Assembly: GCA_900318065.1 (NCBI GenBank) | Contig: ONIY01000009.1 | Span: 41,260 to 105,259, forward strand | Direction: 5' to 3' | Length of the DNA stretch: 64,000 nucleotides | DNA from: an uncultured Prevotellaceae bacterium | GTDB taxonomy: Bacteria; Bacteroidota; Bacteroidia; Bacteroidales; Muribaculaceae | Shown here: positions 8,761-16,705 of the stretch, piece after piece | Layout: each line of letters begins with the position of its first letter | How positions within the stretch are numbered: position 1 is the stretch's first letter | Notes under the pieces: generated by a model | What the model was told of the DNA's origin: nothing | The model's database searches: none | The model's input: only the letters and a program-made list of their open reading frames with translations | Translations under genes and position numbers: made by a program

Positions 8761-10116
8761 TTACCGCTTGGTAAACCGCAGCTGCGGTCGTGCAACGCTT
8801 AGTTTCACCTTTTGCTTTTTGAGTTTAAAAGGTGAAACTTCTTTTATTGTCTGCTCAATCTTTGCTGCTGGCAGTGCTACGAGTGCATAGTGGTCGAAGA
8901 TGCTGATTGCGCCTATGTCGCCAGGTGCTGTTGCAGTGGAGTTCTTCGACAGGAATCCCAAGATGTCGCCACGCGAGATTTTTTCCTTCTTGCCGGCGCT
9001 AATGTACATGGTGGCGATGCTGGAGCGCTTGGCGTGGCAGCGGTTTTTCATGATGTACTGCTTGCAATCGCCAGTGTAGTGGGGCAGTGGCTCTTGTGGT
9101 GTGGTGATGAGGTAGACGTCGCCGGTGGCGTCGACGCGGGCCGAGCGGCCGTTGCGGTGGGTGAACACTTCCTGGGTGAGAGGCAGCTCGTAGTGGATGA
9201 TGTGCTTCACACTGGCAATGTCAAGGCCGCGTGCCGCCAGGTCGGTGGCAACGAGCACCATCACGCTGCCGTTGTTGAACAGTGTCACTGCCTTCTCACG
9301 CTCTATCTGCTCAAGTGCGCCATGATAGAGGGCTGCTGGCATCGTGTTTTTCATGAGGAACAGAAATGCTTGCTGGGCACTCTCGCGGGTGTTGGCAAAG
9401 ACGATAGTGCGCTCGTTGGGGATGTCGAGGAGCAGTTTCAGCAAGGTGTCGAGCGGACTGGCGCCCTGGACAGCAACGTGCCACAATGTCAGGCGTGAGT
9501 CAACCGCGAGGGCTTGCGACGCCAGCATGTTGATGGTGTGGCAGTTGTTGAGCTTTACAAAGCGGGGCATGTGCTCGATGACGGTTGCCGAGGTGAGGAT
9601 TTTGCGGGCATCATCAGGGCAGTGGCGCAGAATGGTGCTCATCTCGTCGCTGAAACCCAGCTCGAGCGACTTGTCAAACTCGTCGAGAACCAGGCTCTTT
9701 ATGCCCGCAAGCTCGATATTGCCTTGATTGATGTGATCGACCAAGCGGCCTGGGGTGGAGATCACGACGAGAGGACGTGAGCGCAGCGAGTTGCTCTCGT
9801 CGGCCGACTGGTGGCCACCGTAGCACGAGGTCACCAGCGTGAGGGGCGATAGTTTCTTTATGACTCCGGCAATCTGGATTACCAACTCGCGCGACGGGGC
9901 AATGACAAGGACCTGAGGGGTCTCGCTGGCATGTGGGTCAAGCGTCATGAGTGCCGCCATGGCAAAGGCGAGGGTCTTGCCACTGCCAGTGGGGGAATAC
10001 ACCACCAGGTCGCCTGCACTGTCGCACCAGCAATCCAGCACTTTTTCTTGCATGGCATTGAGCGCTTTGATGTCTAAGGCGCGCTGGGCTTGTTCTATGA
10101 GTTGGTCCTTTGTCAT
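8761..10116 (-). CDS. DEAD-box-family RNA helicase, DbpA-like
   Basis: ATP-dependent RNA helicase core with Walker A SPTGSGKT at residues 41-48, motif Ib TPGR, motif III SAT and motif VI HRNGRSAR. Motif II reads DEFD rather than DEAD. The last ~75 residues (from TMYISAGKKEKISRGDILGFL to VKLSVAR) match the DbpA RNA-binding domain, which recognises 23S rRNA hairpin 92 during large-subunit assembly. At 451 residues the length is typical. It reads on the minus strand after the lipoprotein gene, separated by a terminator. The DbpA function is assigned from the C-terminal domain. Confidence 0.87.
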   Translation of the reverse strand: MTKDQLIEQAQRALDIKALNAMQEKVLDCWCDSAGDLVVYSPTGSGKTLAFAMAALMTLDPHASETPQVLVIAPSRELVIQIAGVIKKLSPLTLVTSCYGGHQSADESNSLRSRPLVVISTPGRLVDHINQGNIELAGIKSLVLDEFDKSLELGFSDEMSTILRHCPDDARKILTSATVIEHMPRFVKLNNCHTINMLASQALAVDSRLTLWHVAVQGASPLDTLLKLLLDIPNERTIVFANTRESAQQAFLFLMKNTMPAALYHGALEQIEREKAVTLFNNGSVMVLVATDLAARGLDIASVKHIIHYELPLTQEVFTHRNGRSARVDATGDVYLITTPQEPLPHYTGDCKQYIMKNRCHAKRSSIATMYISAGKKEKISRGDILGFLSKNSTATAPGDIGAISIFDHYALVALPAAKIEQTIKEVSPFKLKKQKVKLSVARPQLRFTKR

Positions 10117-10133
10117 AAATACAAATAATGAAA

Positions 10134-10160
10134 AAGGGAAGCATTGTGGTGCTTCCCCTT
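10134..10160 (-). terminator. Terminator between the repeat lipoprotein gene and the helicase gene
   Basis: On the minus strand, AAGGGGAAGCA pairs with TGCTTCCC and is followed by TTTTT, a standard rho-independent terminator 20 bases after the lipoprotein stop. Confidence 0.85.
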
Positions 10161-10180
10161 AAGCTTTTTTGGAGAATTTA

Positions 10181-10657
10181 TTAGTTCTTCTTAGCCTTGT
10201 CGATGGCGTTGTTGATGGCGTTCTTAGCAGCATCAGCACCCTTGTTGATAGCGTCCTTTGCTACGTCCTTAGCGTCATCGCCAGCCTTCTTAACGGCATC
10301 CTTAGCAGCGTCGCCCACTTGCTTAGCAGCATCCTTAGCGGCGTCCTTGAGCTCGTTGGCAGCTTCCTTTACGTTCTCTTTCTTAGCGTCAACCTCGGCA
10401 GCAGCGGCATCCTTAGCCTCTTCTACAGCAGCAGCAGGAACAGCCTCAGTGCCCTCGGCAACAGCAGCAGCCTCGTTCTGAACGTTCTCAAGACCCTCGG
10501 CAACCTCGGCGGGAAGGCTATCGGTAGGAAGGCTATCGGTAGCGTTCTCAACTTGAGTAGAATCGCTGGCAACTTCAGAACCCTCGGTAGCGGTGTTGTT
10601 GCAAGAAACAAGTGACATGGTAGCAACAGCTACAAACAACAAAAATAACTTTTTCAT
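10181..10657 (-). CDS. Small lipoprotein with amphipathic Ala/Lys/Asp repeats
   Basis: 158 residues. A lipoprotein signal ends at VSCNN (cysteine ~20). An acidic Thr/Ser/Glu region runs to about residue 75. From there to the end are ~11-residue imperfect repeats of the type AAKDAAKQVGD / AAKDAVKKAGD / DAKDVAKDAIN, predicted to form one long amphipathic helix resembling LEA or apolipoprotein repeats. It would sit on the envelope, tethered by lipid. I can assign no reaction; membrane or protein stabilisation would fit the composition. No homologue is recognised by name. Confidence 0.8.
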   Translation of the reverse strand: MKKLFLLFVAVATMSLVSCNNTATEGSEVASDSTQVENATDSLPTDSLPAEVAEGLENVQNEAAAVAEGTEAVPAAAVEEAKDAAAAEVDAKKENVKEAANELKDAAKDAAKQVGDAAKDAVKKAGDDAKDVAKDAINKGADAAKNAINNAIDKAKKN

Positions 10658-10860
10658 AACTTTACAATAAATTTTAGTTAGTAAATTAAAACAATAAATT
10701 TAGTTGAGTTTTTCTAATAATATTTGGTCATTTCAGAAAAACGGTGTAAATTTACATCAAAATTTGATAATGAAAGAAAAAACGAAGTTTTTTTTTCATC
10801 AAATTGATGTTTTTTGTTTTTTTAACGGTTTTGACGACTTCTTTTCTATCAGTTTGAATT

Positions 10861-11544
10861 ATGAGCATAGTATACATTCTTTTTATAGGTGTTGCGATAT
10901 TGAGTTTTGTTGCGCAGCAGTCGCTCAAGAACAAGTTTGCAAAGTATTCTCAGGAACCCCTTGACTTGCCGCTCACTGGACGTGATGTGGCGGCTAAGAT
11001 GCTGCACGACAATGGCGTGAACAATGTGCAGGTCACCAGTGTCAACGGCCAGCTCACCGACCATTACAACCCTGCCAACGGCACCGTGAACCTGAGCGAT
11101 GTGGTGTTCTCGGTCAACAGTGTGGCATCGGCGGCGGTTGCTGCTCATGAGTGTGGACACGCCTTGCAGCACGCCCGCGGATATGCTCCCCTCAAGCTGC
11201 GCTCGCAACTGGTGCCAGTGGTGAGTTTTGCCTCCACCTGGGTCACCTGGGTGCTGCTGGCGGGCATCATGCTCATCGAGATTTTCCCCGTTGTGATGTG
11301 GGTGGGGATAGGACTCTTCGCTATGACCACCTTGTTCAGTTTCGTCACCCTCCCTGTTGAGGTCGACGCCAGCCGCCGCGCTGTGGCTTGGCTCGAGAGC
11401 GCCGGGATCACTCAAGGCGAGAAAACCCAGCATGCCAAGGACGCGCTCCACGCAGCCGCCTACACCTATGTAGTGGCAGCATTGAGCTCCCTGGCAACCC
11501 TCGTCTACTATATCCTCATCCTCATGGGCCGCTCAAGAGACTGA
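10861..11544 (+). CDS. YugP-like membrane zinc metallopeptidase
   Basis: 227 residues with an N-terminal membrane segment (YILFIGVAILSFV), two more at about 120-155 and a C-terminal one at ~203-221. The zinc motif HECGH is at 96-100 inside AAVAAHECGHALQHARGY, and a conserved VEVDASRRA downstream (about 168-176) supplies the likely third ligand. This matches the YugP/neutral zinc metallopeptidase family, whose substrates are unknown. It probably acts in or on the inner membrane. The gap after it begins the repeat-rich stretch 11545-12029. Confidence 0.85.
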   Translation: MSIVYILFIGVAILSFVAQQSLKNKFAKYSQEPLDLPLTGRDVAAKMLHDNGVNNVQVTSVNGQLTDHYNPANGTVNLSDVVFSVNSVASAAVAAHECGHALQHARGYAPLKLRSQLVPVVSFASTWVTWVLLAGIMLIEIFPVVMWVGIGLFAMTTLFSFVTLPVEVDASRRAVAWLESAGITQGEKTQHAKDALHAAAYTYVVAALSSLATLVYYILILMGRSRD

Positions 11545-11615
11545 AATTAGTTTGACCTGGCTACACCACGATCCACTATCCCTGCGCCAAAGGCCGAGGC
11601 GGCAACAATTAAATA

Positions 11616-11749
11616 AACCACAGATTGTTCAGATTAAACCGATTCTCTATATTATTTCATGATTCTGTGTTTCAGAAGATTAAAGAATCCGATTAATCTG
11701 TTTAATTTGTGGTTCTTTATTATTGTAGGGACAAGGCGCGCCTTGTCCG
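11616..11749 (+). repeat. AACCACAG hairpin element, copy 1, plus GTAGGGACA palindrome
   Basis: 11616-11714 starts AACCACAGATT and ends AATTTGTGGTT with complementary interior arms (CAGATTAAAC / GATTAATCTG). It is followed after 10 bases by GTAGGGACA and the perfect 20-bp palindrome GGACAAGGCGCGCCTTGTCC. The same pairing recurs at 18482 and 22357. Confidence 0.85.
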
Positions 11750-11789
11750 CAAGAGGCAGTCGTTTGGTAATCAGCGTGTTCTCCGTTTT

Positions 11790-11912
11790 CGGACAACGCA
11801 CGCGTTGTCCCTACAATTACCTCACCGATCCTCCATCCACGATTTACATTCCCCGCGTCGCAGGCGCCACTTAACACTTAACACTTCACCCTTAACACTT
11901 AAAACCTTCCAC
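11790..11912 (+). repeat. Composite intergenic element, copy 2
   Basis: In order: palindrome CGGACAACGCACGCG..TCCCTAC, the ACCGATCCTCCATCC spacer, the CGCGTCGCAGGCGCC mini-hairpin, and an array of ~7-bp units (CACTTAA, CACTTCA, CCCTTAA). No gene is seen in 11545-12029 apart from the promoter at its end. Confidence 0.8.
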
Positions 11913-11970
11913 TTTTCTAGGCCACCAACAAAAAAATTTATATTTATGTGTTCAATTTAGAAAAAAATAG

Positions 11971-11978
11971 TATTTTTG
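11971..11978 (+). promoter_or_regulatory. -7 box (TATTTTTG) of the transglutaminase-led operon
   Basis: Matches TAnnTTTG, 51 bases before the ATG at 12030. Confidence 0.5.
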
Positions 11979-12029
11979 TAGTTTGAACATTGTAAAGCGC
12001 CCTGGTGGGCAAAGTAATTTAATGTAGAA

Positions 12030-13448
12030 ATGGTAAAGAAGTTATTGTTAACAACCGCTGTCGCAATGATTGCCGCTGTTGCTTGGTCTCAGGACGGCTG
12101 GCTGCAACAAGTTGAGGACTTGATGAATCAAGGAGAGTTCAAGAAAGCCGAGGCACTCATGAAGTCTCTGCCCAAGAAGACTCAGGTGGCACAAGAGGTG
12201 CGCATCGACTCGTTAAACACCATCATGGGAAGGATTCGCAAGGATTTCACCATGACCCCCGAGGAGGGCAAGAAGTTGATACTTGAGAAGATGCCCACGG
12301 CAACCGATGCGATGATTGCCAAGTGGAAACGCGACCGCAAGATCGAGTACATGATAATCGACGGTCAGGAGTGGTGGTTCCGTAAGTCGGTGAGAAACCT
12401 GTGGCTGCTCGCTGGCGAACTCAAGGAAGAGCAAGAGGCCGAGAAGCAGGAGACCTATGACATACGCCGCAAGTACTACCTCGAGGCAATGCAGTGTCCT
12501 GCCGACGAGAAGGGCATTCGCGACTGGCGTCATGTGAACATCACATTCCACCTCGACGTGAATGCCGATGTGGTACCCGATGGCGAGACGCTGCGCGTGT
12601 GGATGCCGTTCCCTTACCAGAACATGAGGCAGAAGAACATCAAGCTCGAGTCGAGCAACAGACCAGTGACAATGAGCCAGGGCAGCAAGCACCACACGGT
12701 GTATATGGAGGCGGTGGCGCAGAAAGGCAAGCCCACTCACTTTGAATACACCTTCAGCTACGACGTTGCCGAGCGGCACATCGCCCAGCAAGACCTGGTG
12801 GCGATGGTTGAGCCCTACGACAAGAACCGTGCCGAGTACAAGGAATTCACCGGCAACCATGCCCCGCACATTATCATCACCGACGACACTCGCGCGCTTG
12901 CCCGCGAAATAGTGGGCGAGGAGAAGAACCCTGTGCTGCAGGCCTCGATGATTTTTGACTGGATCTCGATGCGTTATCCCTGGGCTGGCGCCCGTGAGTA
13001 CAGCACTATAAAGAACATGCCCGAATATGTGCTTGCCAACGGTCATGGCGACTGCGGACAGGTGGCGTTGCTCTACATCACCCTCGTGCGCAGCCTGGGC
13101 ATCCCAGCGCGCTGGGAGAGCGGATGGATGATTCACCCCGATGAGGTGAACTGGCACGACTGGGCCGAGACCTACTTTGAGGGCGTGGGATGGGTGCCTA
13201 CCGACCAATCCTTTGGCCGCAGCGCTGTGGGAACTCCCATGAACAGCTACTACACCACTGGTATCGACCTCTACCGCATGGCATCTAACGAGAGCATTGG
13301 CGACCGCCTGAGCCCTGAGAAGAAATACATCCGCAGCGAGACGGTCGACTTCCAGCCAGGCGAAGTGGAGTGGCGCAAGGGCAATCTCTACTACGACACA
13401 TGGAAATCGGGACTGAAAGTTAACTCTATAGAAAAAATAGAAAAATGA
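12030..13448 (+). CDS. Secreted transglutaminase-like domain protein
   Basis: 472 residues with a signal peptide (MVKKLLLTTAVAMIAAVAWS). The C-terminal half is a transglutaminase-like cysteine protease fold: catalytic cysteine near 345 in GHGDCGQVALLY, histidine near 375 in NWHDWAETYF, and aspartate near 391 in VPTDQSF. The N-terminal half is helical, with a charged DIRRKYYLEAMQ region. In bacteria such proteins are mostly peptidases. Its stop overlaps the ATG of the next gene (ATGA), an NlpC/P60 endopeptidase, and an epimerase for murein dipeptides follows. A role in breaking down murein peptides is therefore a reasonable inference, not a demonstrated one. Confidence 0.85.
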   Translation: MVKKLLLTTAVAMIAAVAWSQDGWLQQVEDLMNQGEFKKAEALMKSLPKKTQVAQEVRIDSLNTIMGRIRKDFTMTPEEGKKLILEKMPTATDAMIAKWKRDRKIEYMIIDGQEWWFRKSVRNLWLLAGELKEEQEAEKQETYDIRRKYYLEAMQCPADEKGIRDWRHVNITFHLDVNADVVPDGETLRVWMPFPYQNMRQKNIKLESSNRPVTMSQGSKHHTVYMEAVAQKGKPTHFEYTFSYDVAERHIAQQDLVAMVEPYDKNRAEYKEFTGNHAPHIIITDDTRALAREIVGEEKNPVLQASMIFDWISMRYPWAGAREYSTIKNMPEYVLANGHGDCGQVALLYITLVRSLGIPARWESGWMIHPDEVNWHDWAETYFEGVGWVPTDQSFGRSAVGTPMNSYYTTGIDLYRMASNESIGDRLSPEKKYIRSETVDFQPGEVEWRKGNLYYDTWKSGLKVNSIEKIEK

Positions 13449-14578
13449 GAAAATTTGTTTTAATGCTGCTGGCGGTGGCATGTGCCACTACAGTATGGGC
13501 AACCGATGTGGGGCAGCTGCTCAGCGACCTGAAGGCGCGAATCGCCCCCGACAAGCGAGTGGCAATTTGGAACGTGACCACTACAATGGATGGCGACGTT
13601 GCCATAATCAATGGAGTGGTGGGATATCAGGAACAGCTCGACGCCATCAATGCCGAGCTTGACCAACAGAACGTTAGCTATAAAAACAATGTCAAGGTGC
13701 TTGCCAGCGAGGTGCCTGCCTCGCAGCAGTGGGCGCTGGTGAAACTCTCGATAGCAACGCTGCGCTGCGAGCCCAGCCATTCGGCCGAGATAGCCACTCA
13801 GGGCATCATGGGCATGCCGCTGCGGGTGCTCGAAGTGGGGGAGTGGTGCCGAGTGCAGTGCCCCGACAACTATATCGCCTATGTGCCCGAGAGCTCTTTG
13901 AAGTTTGTCACTGAGCAGGAGCTCAATAAGTGGAAAAATGCCGAGCGTTACATCGTCACCGTCTATGACGACCGCCTGGTCACCGAGCCCAAGGGCGACG
14001 AGACGGTGAGCGACCTTGTGCTGGGCAATATTCTCGAGGTAGTCAAGAAAAAAGGCAAGTGGATTGAGCTCGCCACTCCCGATGGTCGCACTGGATGGCT
14101 CCAGGCCTCTAACGTCGAGAAGCTCGACAAATGGGCGCAACAAAACATCGACCTGAAGAAGATTGAGAAGACTGCACGTCGCATGATGGGCTCGAGCTAC
14201 CTGTGGGGTGGAACATCGACTAAGGTCACCGACTGCTCGGGACTGGTGAAGGTGTCCTACTTCTCCAATGGCATTATCCTGCAGCGCGACGCTTCGCAGC
14301 AGGCGCTCACGGGCCTCAAGATTGACGACTGGCACGATGCGCAGCTGTGCGACCTGCTGTTCTTTGGCAACAGCAAGACTGGCCGCGTCACTCATGTGGG
14401 ACTCTACCTGCGCGACGGCAAGTACATCCATTGCTCGGGGCAGGTGAAGGTCAACGACCTCAACCCCGAAGCCCCCGACTATCTCTACAGTCCGCTGTCC
14501 ATTAGCCGCATCAACGGCATGATAGGCACCAAGGGCATCGTCTACGTGCGCGACCACAACTGGTACTTCAAGAAATAA
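13445..14578 (+). CDS. Secreted NlpC/P60 (C40) murein endopeptidase with SH3-type domains
   Basis: 377 residues with a signal peptide ending near ATTVWA. Two SH3-like stretches (about 95-160 and 170-225) precede the C40 catalytic domain. The cysteine is near 264 in DCSGLVKVSY, a histidine near 316 in RVTHVGLYL, and a second polar residue near 330 in YIHCSG. The family cuts gamma-D-Glu to diamino-acid bonds (dipeptidyl-peptidase VI type), releasing L-Ala-D-Glu from stem peptides. The start overlaps the upstream stop by four bases. The next gene encodes the epimerase that would use the released dipeptide. Confidence 0.9.
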   Translation: MRKFVLMLLAVACATTVWATDVGQLLSDLKARIAPDKRVAIWNVTTTMDGDVAIINGVVGYQEQLDAINAELDQQNVSYKNNVKVLASEVPASQQWALVKLSIATLRCEPSHSAEIATQGIMGMPLRVLEVGEWCRVQCPDNYIAYVPESSLKFVTEQELNKWKNAERYIVTVYDDRLVTEPKGDETVSDLVLGNILEVVKKKGKWIELATPDGRTGWLQASNVEKLDKWAQQNIDLKKIEKTARRMMGSSYLWGGTSTKVTDCSGLVKVSYFSNGIILQRDASQQALTGLKIDDWHDAQLCDLLFFGNSKTGRVTHVGLYLRDGKYIHCSGQVKVNDLNPEAPDYLYSPLSISRINGMIGTKGIVYVRDHNWYFKK

Positions 14579-14604
14579 TCGATTAACTCTAAATAAATAA
14601 TAAC

Positions 14605-15741
14605 ATGAATCGAAGAAAATTTTTGGTTGGAACTGGACTGGGCTTGATTGCTGCGTCGGCTCCCATCTCTATCTCGGCTAAAGGAAAAGCCACCAAGAAA
14701 GTAGCAAAGACAGGAAGACTGAACTTGTCGTTTGCACCCTATGAGTTGAAATTGCGCCATGCGTTCAATCTTGCTCGTTACAGCCGCACTACCACCCCCG
14801 ACGTGCAGGTGCAGCTCGAGTATGACGGCATCATTGGCTATGGCGAGGCATCGATGCCTCCCTATCTGGGCGAGAGCGTGGAGAGCGTTACCAAGTTCTT
14901 GAGCAGCCTCGACCTGTCGCAGTTCAACGACCCATTCTGCATCGAGGACATCCTGTCCTATGTCGACAGCGTGGCACCCAACAACCGCGCCGCCAAGGCT
15001 AGCGTCGATATCGCATTGCACGACCTGCTGGGTAAAATCATGGGACAGCCCTGGTACAAGATTTGGGGCTACAATCCCGCCAAGACGCCTGTAACAAGCT
15101 TCACCATTGGCATCGACACTGAGGAAGTGGTTAGGCAGAAGGTGAAAGAGGCTTCGCCCTACAAACTCCTGAAGGTGAAGATGGGCCTTGACAACGACAA
15201 GGAGACGGTAGAGATCATCAAGAGCATGACCGACGTGCCCATCTGCGTCGACGTCAATCAAGGATGGACCAGTAAGGAGCAAGCACTCGAGATGTGCTAC
15301 TGGCTCAAGGAGCGCGGATGCATCTTTGTGGAGCAGCCTTTCGACAAGACTATGATTGATGAGACGGCATGGCTGCGCGAGCGCTCGCCACTGCCCATCA
15401 TCGCCGACGAGGCTTTCCAGCGCCTGCCCGACATCGTGAAGTTCAAGGGCGTGTATGACGGCATCAACATCAAGCTGATGAAGAGCACCGGTCTGCACGA
15501 GGCTCACAAGATGGTGACTCTGGCTCGTGCCCTCGACATGAAGGTGATGATTGGCTGTATGACCGAGACATCGTGTGCTGTGACTGCCGCCGCCAATCTC
15601 TCGCCAGTGGTCGACTATGCCGACCTTGACGGCAACTTGCTCATCGCCAACGACCGATTCGACGGCATGACAGTTGAGAACGGCAAGATCACCCTCCACG
15701 ACATCCCAGGACTGGGCATCAAGTTGAAAAAGGGTAAGTAA
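14605..15741 (+). CDS. Exported dipeptide epimerase (L-Ala-D/L-Glu epimerase type, enolase superfamily)
   Basis: 378 residues. The N-terminus MNRRKFLVGTGLG followed by a hydrophobic stretch has a twin-arginine (Tat) pattern, so it is probably exported folded. Enolase-superfamily residues are visible: KVKMG (KxK, near 190), D in CVDVNQ (~215), E in FVEQPF (~242), D in IADEAF (~267) and K in NIKLMKS (~291). This arrangement fits the dipeptide epimerase branch that converts L-Ala-D-Glu to L-Ala-L-Glu so that peptidases can use it. Position directly after an NlpC/P60 enzyme supports that. A strong terminator follows. Confidence 0.88.
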   Translation: MNRRKFLVGTGLGLIAASAPISISAKGKATKKVAKTGRLNLSFAPYELKLRHAFNLARYSRTTTPDVQVQLEYDGIIGYGEASMPPYLGESVESVTKFLSSLDLSQFNDPFCIEDILSYVDSVAPNNRAAKASVDIALHDLLGKIMGQPWYKIWGYNPAKTPVTSFTIGIDTEEVVRQKVKEASPYKLLKVKMGLDNDKETVEIIKSMTDVPICVDVNQGWTSKEQALEMCYWLKERGCIFVEQPFDKTMIDETAWLRERSPLPIIADEAFQRLPDIVKFKGVYDGINIKLMKSTGLHEAHKMVTLARALDMKVMIGCMTETSCAVTAAANLSPVVDYADLDGNLLIANDRFDGMTVENGKITLHDIPGLGIKLKKGK

Positions 15742-15757
15742 CCTATTGATATCTACT

Positions 15758-15805
15758 CTCACTTCAGGGCTTGTGTGATGCCTTGCCCTGAAGTGAGGTT
15801 TCTTG
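15758..15805 (+). terminator. Terminator after the epimerase gene
   Basis: Perfect 13-bp stem CTCACTTCAGGGC/GCCCTGAAGTGAG with a 14-base loop, followed by GTTTCTTG. It separates the murein-processing genes from the SGNH/MBOAT pair, perhaps incompletely. Confidence 0.85.
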
Positions 15806-15833
15806 AAATGTAAAACGAAATTAATCAATTGAA

Positions 15834-16625
15834 ATGAAAAAATCTTATAGAGTCCTGATCGCCATTATGGCACTGGCGCTACTGGCGGTTTTCCTCTACT
15901 CTCAGAGCGACTCGCTCTCTGAGATGATTGGCCTGAAGAAAGGCAAATTCAATGAGACGCTCTTTGCCGAGAAAAAAAGCAAGGAGGTGAAGACTGCGCC
16001 TGCCGACACTACAGCCACCAAGAAACAACCAGGCAAGAACGAGATGGACACCACGTCTAAGACGATTCTGTTCATTGGCGACTCGATGGTGGAGTGCTTG
16101 TTCCCGCGCATGTCGGCCTATGCCAAGAAAAATGGCCACACCTTCTATGCTGTGATATGGTATAGCGCCACCAGCGAGGTGTATGGAACACGCACCACCA
16201 TTAAGGAGTACATCGACAAGTACAAGCCTAATTACATTATCTTTAGCCTGGGAGGCAACGAGCTCTTTGTGCGTGACATCAAGGACAACAGGCAACGCTA
16301 TGTGGATGAGATAATCAGGCAGTTTGGAGATATCCCTTATGTGTGGATAGGGCCGCCCAACTGGAAACCCGACACCGGCGTCAACGAGATGATTGAGAGC
16401 AGTGTCCCCGAGGGATGCTTCTACCTCTCCTATACCCCCGACCAGCACTACGGCCGCAAGAAGGATGGCGCCCACCCCGACAAGCCATCGTCGATACTGT
16501 GGATGGACCGTATCGCCAGCTGGATAATGAACAAGTCGGCCCATCGCATCAAGATGGAGAAACCTGCCGCTGGCGAGGTGGGACGACCTAACGACCTCGT
16601 CCTCTTGCAACCGCTGGGATCCTAA
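15834..16625 (+). CDS. Membrane-anchored SGNH-family hydrolase/acyltransferase
   Basis: 263 residues with an N-terminal membrane anchor (VLIAIMALALLAVFLY) and a Lys/Thr-rich linker to ~75. The SGNH catalytic blocks follow: S84 in FIGDSM, N142 in SLGGNE, and D211/H214 in DGAHPD. Such periplasmic domains add or remove O-acetyl groups. The gene directly precedes an MBOAT acyltransferase, the classical arrangement in which the membrane protein passes acetyl groups out and the SGNH partner transfers them to a glycan (compare PatA/PatB or AlgI/AlgX-J). Whether the acceptor is peptidoglycan or a surface polysaccharide is not shown. Confidence 0.85.
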   Translation: MKKSYRVLIAIMALALLAVFLYSQSDSLSEMIGLKKGKFNETLFAEKKSKEVKTAPADTTATKKQPGKNEMDTTSKTILFIGDSMVECLFPRMSAYAKKNGHTFYAVIWYSATSEVYGTRTTIKEYIDKYKPNYIIFSLGGNELFVRDIKDNRQRYVDEIIRQFGDIPYVWIGPPNWKPDTGVNEMIESSVPEGCFYLSYTPDQHYGRKKDGAHPDKPSSILWMDRIASWIMNKSAHRIKMEKPAAGEVGRPNDLVLLQPLGS

Positions 16626-16705
16626 TTTGTCATCACAATAATAAACCTCAAGATTTTAAAGCCCAGCGCAGCTTGATTTAGAAACTTGAGCCAACAATCT
16701 TAGAT

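Noticed and set aside
10117-12029. tRNA or other structured RNA gene in the gaps
   Set aside because: The visible hairpins are simple terminators or repeat palindromes. No cloverleaf with TTCGANNC and CCA-type features was found here or elsewhere in the window.
12213-15828. Large minus-strand frames opposite the transglutaminase, NlpC/P60 and epimerase genes
   Set aside because: All three plus-strand genes have complete catalytic motifs and signal sequences; the reverse frames have none.
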